Source of the DNA: Norana najaformis
Taxonomy: Eukaryota; Annelida; Clitellata; Crassiclitellata; Hormogastridae
Length of the DNA: 64,000 nt
Assembly (NCBI GenBank): GCA_964023275.1
Contig: OZ029914.1
Location: 38,354,424-38,418,423, forward strand
Reading direction: 5' to 3'
Below are positions 38,701 to 50,700 of this stretch, one piece after another; the stretch's first letter is position 1; every line of letters begins with the position of its first letter. The position numbers and the translations under genes are program-made. A model generated the notes under the pieces. That model was not told where the DNA came from and made no database searches. It saw only the letters and a program-made list of their open reading frames with translations.

Positions 38701-41700
38701 GTATTGTAGGAAGATCTGCATGCGCAGTACAAAATTTTAAAGAGGGAACCATAATGTTTTGATAGTAAATTTATAGTAACTTTTTTGTGGTTCATGCGCA
38801 TCCTCACTAGATTCAGTTTTGCCTGTGGGATAACAACATCATGTTAGTGAAAAGTTAATCTACATAATAATAACATTACTAAATAATTCTTCCGACAAGG
38901 GGTTCCACGTGACGTGTGCGCTATATATTCCTTATTCCGTATTTTACTTCAGCCTCACAACAGTGTTGAGGTAGTAGGTGGCCGCAGATAGAGCCAAGAA
39001 GCTAGTCAGTATTCTTAATTACTTGATAGGCCTTATTGTAACTACTGTAGAAGGGTAACTGACAGTATGCAGCATAGCAAGTATGGGGCAAGTTTGAGAC
39101 ACACAATATGCCATTGCTTACCTTATAACGAAAAACAAATATAGAATTTATCCGTCCAAAATGTACTCTTAAATCAAGTTTGCAGCACATATAACAACAT
39201 TAACCTTAGTAGTAATCACAAAAATGTGAACATTTAAAGTTAAGAAAATAAACTTTTTTGACACCTTTTAATACATTCGATAATACCCTACGAAGTTGTC
39301 AATCGACCGGGCTTAGAACTCGCCCCATTTCTAACCTAACTTTAACTTGAAAAAATACACACAATCAGTAAGATTAGGGGAAGAATTAATACCAGAAATT
39401 TTTGTCGCTTAAAGCGGCCACGGGGTCCGGCGGGCATCCATAGCCTGCTGTTTCTGTCGCCCTGCTTAGAAAGCCATCGCGCACGTGAAAAAATGCGTGC
39501 AGGCAATGATCACTGCAGATGTTAACCAGCCTGAGCGTAGAGCGCCCGACAGTCAATCGAAACAAGTCAATGACTCAATGACTTAATGAAAATTCCAACA
39601 TAAACGGGCGCTCAAAGCTAGCTAACTCACTAGCCTAGAATAAAAGTCACAACAAGCTTATGAGAAAGCATCAAAATTTTTATAACAGACTATAAATTAA
39701 TCAGGAATAGGTCTAAGAAAACAGATTTTTAGGTGGAATTAAAAAATGAGAGAATGAATGAGGCCTAGAGAAGCTTTACAGAAGTGAGGAGGAAAATTAT
39801 TGAAGGAAGCATACCTGAGCAAAAGAGAATTAACAAAGAGCGGTCTTGGGTAATGCGAAAGAATCAAAAGAACAGTCGAGCAAAGAACAAAGCACGGATA
39901 CATTTTCAAAAGTCAAATAAAGATAGACTAAACAATGAGGACACTGGAAGACTTCAGAAAGATAAACCTATTATGATACTAAAAGGAATAACTGCAATAA
40001 CATAAACAAGAATGAAAGATTGCAACAGAGATTTTGAGCAGAATTTATCTAGGAATATAAAAGAGAGCAGCAAGAGTTTCCACAAGTATATTACAAGAAG
40101 GCAGAAATGGAAAGAAAGGGAGACGCATTGAAACATGAAGCGGATATAGAGTCGTTATTGTGGAATATGAGGAAGCAGGTGAAGTGCTCAGTAAGTATAT
40201 TATACCAGTGTTTACTCTGTAAGAGCTAAGGAACATTCCTGAACACAACAAACAATTTTAGACAATGGTGAGGAAGGATTTTTTCAAATATATTTACTAA
40301 GGAAATGTGACGAAGCCGCTCAAAACTTTAAAACCTGACCAGATTCCAGGTAAAGATTGTTGACAACCTTAATTTTTACACGAAGAAAGAAGGAAAGGAA
40401 ATCGGAAGGGCACCAGCACAGATTTTTAATGCATCAGTGCAGACTGGAGAGGTACAATGGGAATGGAGAGATGCATTCACAATGTCATTGCTTAACAAGG
40501 GACATAGTGGTGAACCACATAATTATAGCAAGCTAGTTAAACCAGTGTTGTTTTCAAGGTCAAGGATATAATTACTATGATTACTTAGTTTACCATCTGA
40601 ATGTGTATGACATAATAAATGACGATGAAAAATGGTTTACAAGAGGTCGCTTATGTTTCACAAAAGGTTGGTTAAAAAATTACAGACATGCAAAATTAGA
40701 GAGTAAGCACTAATATGGATTCAAAATTAGTTGTCAGACATAGGCAAAAAGTGGGTGTAGAAGACAACTAGTCTGGTTGGAGAAGAGTGCTAAACGGTGC
40801 GTCACAAGGATCAGTACTTAGGCCCCTGCTGTTCATGAGATTTATTTGCGACATAGATGATGCTGTTTCATCTAAACTCTCTAAGATTGAAAGGGATACA
40901 AAACTCTTTAAAGCAGTAGCGGAGATACTGAGAGATGATATGAAAAGAGTATTCAAATGGTCACAGTAGTAGACCTACTGGCAGATGCTGCAATGTGAAA
41001 AAGTGCTCCGTTTTATACATGAAAAAGAGAAAAGAGTTTTTATATTTAACGGTAGATAGTCATCAAACGACTAAAGTGAGCGAGGAAGAAAGGATTTGGG
41101 GGTGATTAAAAATAAAAGTGGAAAAACTTCAAAGCAACGTGAAACGGCAAAAAACTAATTCAATCTTAGCTACGATCATAAGAACAATAGTTAGCCGAGA
41201 TAATGGTGCAATTATTATCATCACACAAATCACTGGTGAGGTCAAAGCTGGACAATTGCATCCAGATATAGAATCCATATTTTGAAAATGTCGTAGAATT
41301 ACCGGATAAAGTGTACAGGAGAACAACCGATTGAGGTTACAAGGATCTGAGCGACGAAGAAAGGTTGAAAAGATATGGGCTATCAACCTTAGAAGAAGAA
41401 GTAGTATAGGAGACTTGATTTAAGCTTAAAAGATTATCATTGGAAAGCAGGTAGTGCAATATGAGAGGTTACACTGGTCGACATGATTTTTGCTTCCTTA
41501 ACAAACTTTGTTGATTTTAGCAGTACTCAAAGCGCTGATTTTAGAAATGAACACGGAATTTTTCTAACATGTAAGGTTTTTGTGAAATCCCTGAAAGGTT
41601 GCGTCATAATGGTTTCCATTGATAATCCTAATTAACATATGGCTGTTTCGGTGATAATTTTGACATACTTACTAATTATGTAAGTGACGTAACAAATATA

Positions 41701-44700
41701 CTTATTGAGTCGCTTACATAATTGGGGCTCACCATTATGGTAATATTTTCCTGCTTTTCAAACGTTAAAGTATCGTGGTGAGTCCAAAATATCACGTAAA
41801 TGCGTCAACACCCGTGATACGTTTTATTACATCTACAGTGAGTTCACTTTGAAATCTCAATAGAAGACAATGACTCCGCTTGTTAAGAAAGTACTCTATT
41901 GTATCTTGGATGTAAAGTTGGCGATCAGGATAAAATTGGGCACCTCATATTTGTTGTAAATCTTGCGCAGTCAATCTCAGAGCATGGATTAATGGTTGTC
42001 AGCCGTCTATTCCGTTTGCTGTTCCAATGTTATTGCGGGAGCTGAAAGATCATGTTTCAGACTGCTATTTCTGTTTAACAAATTTTTCGGCCATTCCTCC
42101 AAAAGCAAGAAATCATTTGAATATCATAACCTTCATCGGCATTGAGAACGCTACCACATGATTACAGACTTCCTGTGCCCAAGCCACCAGCTGCTTGGAC
42201 CATCGACGACGTTGATGAGACTGGGTCAGAGGAAACAGAAGACTCCACTGATCCTGATTTCCAACCACTGCAGTGCTGTAAGCCTCATTTCATACTCGAT
42301 CTCAACTAAATGACCTAGTCAGGGACTTAAATTTATCATTCCATCTGGATTTCTTCCCAGCAAATCTTGGTGACGTCAGTGATGAACATTTCGAAGGATT
42401 TCACCAGAACATTGGCACAATGGAGAAACGATACCAGGTTGTGTGGAGCACTAGTATGTTGGCTGATTACTGTTAGTCACTAATCAGAGAAGCTCCTGAT
42501 ATTGAATACAAACGCAAATTAGTCGCAGTTCGGTTTTATAGCGTCCACAAATTAAATTACAAGTATATTGTAAATGTATGCACTAAGTAAATTTTAGGTA
42601 TTTCTTTTAAAATCTTGCATCCCATTTTTCTCGAAAACCTTACGTGATACAAAAATTCTGAGAACAACATTGAATTCAGAGTGCCAAATTCTATTAAAAC
42701 AATTGAAGTTTCTTCGAAAGCAAAAATAGTTAAAATTTGTTGACCAGTATTATTTTAATTTAAATCAACAGAACGACCCGATTCCAGTATATAAAATAAA
42801 ATATTTGAAAACGCAAATGGTACTTGAGACTAAAATTCTTTAGTTCAAATGTAAACTTATGGAATCGTTTGGATGATAGAAGTGTTAGAGCGAGAACTAT
42901 CACGTGTTTTAAGAGAAATCGACAGAATGATGGGTTGGCTATTGAACATTCACAATAAACTGCAGTGATTTAACTTAGTTCAAATATCTTCTGAATTACT
43001 TGAAACTTAATTGATATTATTCTCCATTTAATCAGAGTTTGAGACAGTACCATTATGAGAGATGAATTAGATTGGTGTTGAGGACCAATATTAATTCAAT
43101 TTTAAACGTGTTCATTCTGTTCTTGCAATTCACATGTTTTCGTTACACGGAAGCTAAAACTGTTTGTGTTCCACATTTCCCAAGCTCAGGTGTCAATTAC
43201 ACAAAGTATCAACTGATGACGCTTCAAAACCAAACCCCAGTCCAATAAAATGTCTAGTCAGTCCGCTGGAACACAGAGGGGGTCTATAAAACCAACTGAA
43301 AAGGTTAGTTTATTCAAGTTGTTTACGACCACGGAGAATAGATTAAGAACGATAGAAAGAGAGATACGATTGAAATAGTTATAGGCTCAACGAAGAATGT
43401 GCGAGTTGGTTCTAGGCCTACAATATGGTATCTAATTGTTTGTTAGGCCTTTCTAGCATGAAACTTTGTTCGGACAGTGATGTATTCTTTTATCATCACA
43501 CATCGGAAGCCAGTTGATAGTTTTTATGTGGATGCTTACTTTTATTTTATTTGGTGAGTTAGACACTTCGGTACCTTTATCGGAAATCGTCATGGCTCTG
43601 GAACTGGTCAAATCTGGTTGAAAGACGTCGCATGTGCTGGTACTGAACAAAGCATCGACAAATGCATACATTCTCCATGGAGAGTACATAACTGCACTCA
43701 CGATAAAGACGTCTCAATTAGTTGTGGCAAGTAATTTTTTACTAAATGCTTTAAAATACACAGACCGCAACATCAGTGCAACTTTTACTAAGAGCGAAAT
43801 TTTTGCTAGGTGATATGTAACGTGATTTTAATTTTCTGAAACCAGAAGCACATATAAATTCTTCTTACACTTTCACCTCTTTTCTTCTGTCAGTTCATGC
43901 TTTTTAGTTTGTACTGAGCAAGAGAGATAAACTGGCGCATGTTTGCTAATAGGTCTGAACTTTTATTGAGTCGAGATTTGACAAAAACTTGATTCTAAAC
44001 TAAACCACTATATTTTATATCATTAAATTTAATAAATTGCAGTAATTCAACCTGATCCAAAGATGATCAATTATTTTTCAAAAAATCTATGGATCTATTA
44101 ATTTTAAGTAAAACACCGATACCTTTCAAGATTCTGGGCGATTCAGAATGCAGTAAAAATAAAAGAGAATTATCGCAAAAATGCAAAACAATAAATAGAA
44201 TAAGTGCAAAGCTCTATCAGTTTTAATTCCTATTCGAATCTGATCCAAAGATTTGAACAGCGCTATTTTCGTGATGCACAAGGATCAATCGATGGCAGTA
44301 TTAAAAAATCGCACTCTAAAATTGCAATCCACTGTACAGAGTAACGCAATTAAGATGCCTAAGACTCCAGAGACCTGAAGATGGTGAACGAGGTTAACCA
44401 TTTCTAAAAAGATGGAATTTTGGTTCTGACCTAACCGATGTTACATAACAAGCGTCGCCGACAGAAAGAGGCATGGATTTAGAAGCCATTTAAATTTATT
44501 CAAGTACCTAAATAAAATTTTTTTGGTAACATAACATACTCATCGTATTCATCACATGTCATTTCCATCTTGTTGGTGGTATCATAATTATGCAGATCTC
44601 ATAGTATAATTACAAACACAATTTCTTTGCGAAAGATTCATGAAAATTCATGGCAAAATATAAATGTCGAGCTACTTTGCTTTGCTTTTTGGAGAATAAG

Positions 44701-47700
44701 CAATATAGCTCACTTTGACATTATTTTCATTTATTTTATTTGTAATTTCAATTTTTAAAATAATATTACCATATGCGATTTGTAATTACCTCACTGTTAA
44801 ATTATTCTACTTCATCGTTCAGGAATAACGACGAGGCTTGTCAATTCACTATATGCAGCAAACAATCCAAAAGAAGGTCGCTTAGAAATCTATTATGGCG
44901 GTGAATGGGGAACTGTTTGCAGCGATAACTTCACAGATACCAGTGCAAGAGTAGCTTGTGCCAGCCTCGGTTTCGGGTATTTCAGATCATTTGATTACCT
45001 CTTATCATAATTAATTGCTTGTCTGATGATTTGATCAGTAGTTTCCATTATTAATTTTAATTTTATTGATATTGTAAATATAAGCTGTAATTCCACGACA
45101 AGCTGCCCCTGTACTCGTACAGTTCTTCAATTTCGTCGCTGAAGAGAGGCTTCCTGCTAACTAGGTAAAGGTTGTTCTACATTCACTGAAGAGCCTGGAT
45201 CTCGATACTGTAATCAGCTACAGGGAATTTTAAACATTAAATTCCTAGCGAAGTTTATTTAGTAAGGATTTCGGTCGATCTTCAGAAGCAGTAGCCCTGT
45301 GCCGAGTTTACAATCCCGTTTTTGAAGGGATATTCTAAAGAGACAGTCTTGCTCCGACTCTCCTCGGATACATGTGATGTCAATCAATCAACTTGTGTCA
45401 CGTTGCTTACTCTGCTCGGTGTAAGCGCAGCATTCAGCACGATCTACCATGATATCCTATATACGCAGCTTAGAACTACACTGGTCGACATGACTTTTGC
45501 TTCCTTAACAAACTTTGTTGATTTTAGCAGTACTCAAAGCGCTGATTTTAGAAATGAACACGGAATTTTTCTAACATGTAAGGTTTTTGTGAAATCCCTG
45601 AAAGGTTGCGTCATAATGGTTTCCATTGATAATCCTAATTAACATATGGCTGTTTCGGTGATAATTTTGACATACTTACTAATTATGTAAGTGACGTAAC
45701 AAATATACTTATTGAGTCGCTTACATAATTGGGGCTCACCATTATGGTAATATTTTCCTGCTTTTCAAACGTTAAAGTATCGTGGTGAGTCCAAAATATC
45801 ACGTAAATGCGTCAACACCCGTGATACGTTTTATTACATCTACAGTGAGTTCACTTTGAAATCTCAATAGAAGACAATGACTCCGCTTGTTAAGAAAGTA
45901 CTCTATTGTATCTTGGATGTAAAGTTGGCGATCAGGATAAAATTGGGCACCTCATATTTGTTGTAAATCTTGCGCAGTCAATCTCAGAGCATGGATTAAT
46001 GGTTGTCAGCCGTCTATTCCGTTTGCTGTTCCAATGTTATTGCGGGAGCTGAAAGACTGCTATTTCTGTTTAACAAATTTTTCGGCCATTCCTCCAAAAG
46101 CAAGAAATCATTTGAATATCATAACCTTCATCGGCATTTCGAAGGATTTCACCAGAACATTGGCACAATGGAGAAACGATACCAGGTTGTGTGGAGCACT
46201 AGTATGTTGGCTGATTACTGTTAGTCACTAATCAGAGAAGCTTCTGATATTGAATACAAACGCAAATTAGTCGCAGTTCGGTTTTATAGCGTCCACAAAT
46301 TAAATTACAAGTATATTGTAAATGTATGCACTAAGTAATATTTAGGTATTTCTTTTAAAATCTTGCATCCCATTTTTCTCGAAAACCTTACGTGATACAA
46401 AAATTCTGAGAACACCATTGTATTCAGAGTGCCAAATTCTATATAGAAAGGTAGACGTTTCTTCGAAAGCAAACAAAAGTTAAAATTTGTTGGCCAGTGT
46501 AATCAGTGATTTGTGTTTGTGAAACTAGATATAATGGACAATTTATCAGTAATCGTCATGGCAGTGGAACTGGACATATCTGGTTGGATGACGTCACTTG
46601 CAATGGAACTGAACAGAGTATCGATATGTGTTCACGAAGTTCATTTGGTGTTCATGGATGCGGTCACCAAAAAGATGTGTCAATAAGATGTGGTAAGATT
46701 TATTTTAAAAAGTTATTTACTATTACTACTGCGGATAAGATAAATGAAATTCTTGTATAGAATTCGGAGAAATACGAACATGCGATTCCACTACACGATC
46801 ACGAAGTGAATAAATACTTAGAAAAACGAAATTCGGAAGAGATTTATATATGTTATCTTCTAATAAATATAACTGTTTTACATTTGTAGGAGACACTCTA
46901 GACTTTGCCGTGCGATTAATCAATTCTTTCGGTTACAGTAATTTAATGGAAGGACGATTGGAGATCTACTATTCAGGAATCTGGGGAACAGTGTGTGACG
47001 ACCTCTTTTCACGCGTTAGTGCAAAGGTGATATGTACCAGTCTGGGATTTGAGTAAGTTTACATGTCCATATAATTATGCCGCTCTTAGATATATGTTGT
47101 TGACTCAACTCAAAATGTCTCATCTAACTGCCTCAGTGTGAATCAAACTGGGTCAGTTTGAGTATTTTCGGACTTCCAATACAAAGACTTGGAAAATTCC
47201 GACGAATATCATTCCTCGGGTTGGGTAGAACAATGGTTGCTCTTATTTTTGCAACATCGAATACTTGTTGCTGAATGATAATCAAGTTCACTGTTGGTAA
47301 GCGAAATTGTCAGTCTACCTCCTACAAAGTGTCATCGACCATGATATAAAAGATTTCTTTGTGCTGCTAAACAACTGAAACCTTCAGTGCCTTAACAGAT
47401 TGCAATACATTACAATACAACTCAAATTTGCAGATTCCTCTTTGCACAGTTTAGAAATGGTTATTGAAGGCTTTCAACAGGAAATATCAACCATAAACAG
47501 ACTGGAAGAGGTTAGGTTCTAGTTTTACAGCGAAAGACAGTGTCACTAAGAGGTTCGCGAACACGAATAAGTAGAGAGTTCCAAATGACATCTACTGTGA
47601 ATGAGCGCCAGCCAAAGATAAGACGCGTTTCACAAACAACATACTTTCCAGTAGATGCCGGTCGAAAAGAGAATCGCCTTTAAAAGTCTTACAGAATACA

Positions 47701-50700
47701 AAGAGAGATGATGATTTGCACGGGAAAGGATTTCCATGTGACTCATACATAATGTATGCCAGATTGAAGATGATGCCCTCAGACAGAGAAAGGCCGGTTG
47801 CTACAATTTGCAGGTTTCAAGTGTTTTAAATCCTTCATTAAAACCCAAAACGCCCATTTACAATCCTTCTCCTTCTCAACACACACCAGTTCCTACCTCC
47901 TCTTACGGTACATCACCGTCCTTCCTCCACAAACACATTTAAGACTCCACACTCCATAATTTCTTATCACCAATAAATCTTAATTAAGATCTGTTTACAC
48001 TAGAACATTTCATGACAATGTCTCCCTCTTTCAAGAAGAAAATCGCAAATTTCTTCTAAAACCCCCAAAATGTTTAGTACTCTAAGAAACAGAAACGGCT
48101 TAAAATCCACCTTCCACTAAAACACAGCACTCCCACAGCAATGCGTAAAACACTTCTCACAATACTACTTAATTACCAAATACTACTACAGTAGCATCTA
48201 GTTTCACAACGTCTCATCCTGTACAAAAAGAGTAAGTTGCCATTTCCCAAAATTAATACTTGCTCTATTTAATTACAACTCTATCTGATTTAAGAACCAT
48301 ATCCTCAGTCCACCCATCTTCTTAATATAACACCGAACATTTTTCTAAATAAAAAAACGAATGTTCTTCAAATTATTCTTTCCACTGAACATAGGTCCTC
48401 TAAATATATAACTCTTTATCTACATATTATCACTCCTACTTACACACTTTCAATCAGGGTTTCTGCTTAAGAAGTCAACTCTCACATTATCCTTGCTTTG
48501 AATGGAGTGAACAACCAATCGGTAAGGTTGTAACGCCAGCGCCCACCTCATTATTTTACCACTTTTGTCGCGATTGTCCTAAATATTGTAGAGGTTGATA
48601 GTCAGTTCTAAAATAAACTCCTTTTCATACAAGAACTGCTCAAATCTTTTAATACCCCAATCCAATGCTATGCATTCCAGCTCAGTTGTCGCATATCGCG
48701 TTTCCCGGGCCAATAATTCTCGGCTGGCGAAAGCCACAGTGTGCTTAATTCCCTCCTCCCTTTCCTCAAAAAGCACCGCATTCAGTCCCTTATTTGATGC
48801 ATCAGTTTGCAAAATAAAATCTCTTTTATAATCCGGCAATTTCGAAACTGGAGGATTCACCACATGACTTTAAAGTTTCAAAAGCCTTCTTTTGAGTCAT
48901 TCCCCAAACCAAGGTATTGAGTGATCCCTTTCGAGTCAAATCTGTTAATGGGGCTGCACAGCTGCAAAATTCGGAAAAAACCTTCGGTAAAACTCTATCA
49001 AACCAAGAAACGATCGTAAATGGGTTTTAGTCATCGGCCTTACAGTTCTTAAAGCTTTAGTCACTGTATCCCACTTTAAGGTCAACCCATCTTTACAAAT
49101 ATCTCAGGAAGGAGACTTTAAAATATCCTATCATACATTTGGTGGCCGTAAACTTAAATTAGCTTCAATCAAACGCTCATAAAAACTACGTATCATACAT
49201 TTATGAACCGACCAATTTCGAGAAGTCACCAACACATCATCCCTATAAATTATCCATATCCTTAGTGGCCTGCAACAGTCGGCTCATAATGCAGGTAAAT
49301 GTCATTTACCAATCCAAATGGCAAAACTTTGAATCGAAACAATCTTCGACCCCATGCAAACGTCGTTTTGTCCTTGTCTTGTTCTCTCATCGGTATTTCC
49401 CAATAGCCTTTACTCAGATCAAATTTGGAACATCTGATGTCCGGCCACTATTGCGGGATTCTCTTAAAGCGTACGACAACGGATAATTTTTTCCCGCTAT
49501 CGGAACACCTGTTGTCAGCCCAACAGAATGTTCACCTAAGTTGGTAACCTTCGGCACATCACTGAAGATTTCTCTAAACTCATAAAGAAGCTGTTCTACC
49601 GCCATGTTTTGATCCTCTTGAAGATTAAGTTAATTCGCACATCTTTTTACATCTCAGTTTGATTCTCCGAAAGAGTTTCCAGAGATGTCTCCTGTTCATC
49701 TTCTTAAGAATCCAACACTGTTGCTCCACCATCATAATTTCATCATTTCCCAGTGACCTTCAAAATTCCGTTCGTAATATCGCTTAGCAGATTCGTATGG
49801 AACGCCTTTTGTTTTTCCTTGTAACCGTATTTTATAGTCATAAGATCCTCTCTTTTCTACTACCTAAAAGATCCACATCATTGCATTAGCAGCTTGTTCT
49901 CTTTTATAGGTAACAGTGACAACTTTTACTCTTTCTGTCAAATATGGAGGGTCAGTGTTGACGATAGGTACCGGAGTTCTCCGCAGTGTACCGTCAATAA
50001 GCAAACAGTTTCCGTTAACCTGTCAATCGTTCTCTTGAAGCCAGGTTCTATCTGACCACAATCGTTGTACATCCGGTATCTCTTATCAATTTCCGTTCAC
50101 CCATCCTTCAATCACGGGTGTTCTTTCACCATTCAATTAATTTCTCAATAAACAACACGTTTCACTTAAAAGAGATTTCAGTTTCTTGTCAGATGATTTG
50201 CTTTACCACATGTGTAACAGGTGCTTGGATTTTTATCGATCATCTTTGAACTTTGTCTAATTCCAGACTGTGTTCGGACCACATCACAATTTCTAATAAT
50301 ATGTGCCGTACTTCCACATCTAAAACATTTTTAATGATTACTTGTCGTAATTCCAATCTGCTTTCTTTTCCTTCGTTGGGAACCTAAATCCTGTTCTCAT
50401 GTGCGTATAAATATTGCTCAGCTAGGGTTCCCACCTCTTTGAAAGTAGTGCTCTCTTTCAAGAACAGACCCAAATCTTTTGGACATGCCTTTACATATTG
50501 ATCTTTAATTATAAGCGACTTTACTTCATCAAATGTCTTCTCAACCCCGGTCAGTTCTACCCATTATTGTATCAGAAAAAGCAAATCAGAAGCTGCTAAG
50601 GCGTTTCCCCTTTTTCTGGTCTGCATTTTTTCAAACGTTTCTCAAAGCTTTTACTGATATACTGTATCTCTTTAGCAAAGCCGTTTTTAGTGTGTCATAG

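Larger units (their letters stand above)
35369..43562 (+). other. Intron 16 (between A8 and B8)
   Basis: 8.2 kb, the joint largest intron. It holds two degenerate LINEs (35590-38560 and 39680-41440) and a deleted Chapaev-like copy (41472-42749). 38561-39679 and 42753-43562 show nothing recognisable. Confidence 0.65.
44977..46528 (+). other. Intron 18 (between A9 and B9)
   Basis: 1552 bp holding a LINE RT fragment (45330-45478) directly joined to a deleted Chapaev-like copy (45479-46499) that ends 29 bp before the next exon. 44977-45329 shows nothing. Confidence 0.7.

Noticed and set aside
46003-46224. 73-codon open frame as a host microprotein
   Set aside because: It is a chimera of transposase remnants inside the deleted Chapaev-like copy 4.
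48579-48863. RNase H-like frame as a domesticated host gene
   Set aside because: It lies between two LTRs with a target duplication and in the order expected for a gypsy-like element; no sign of a preserved host frame.
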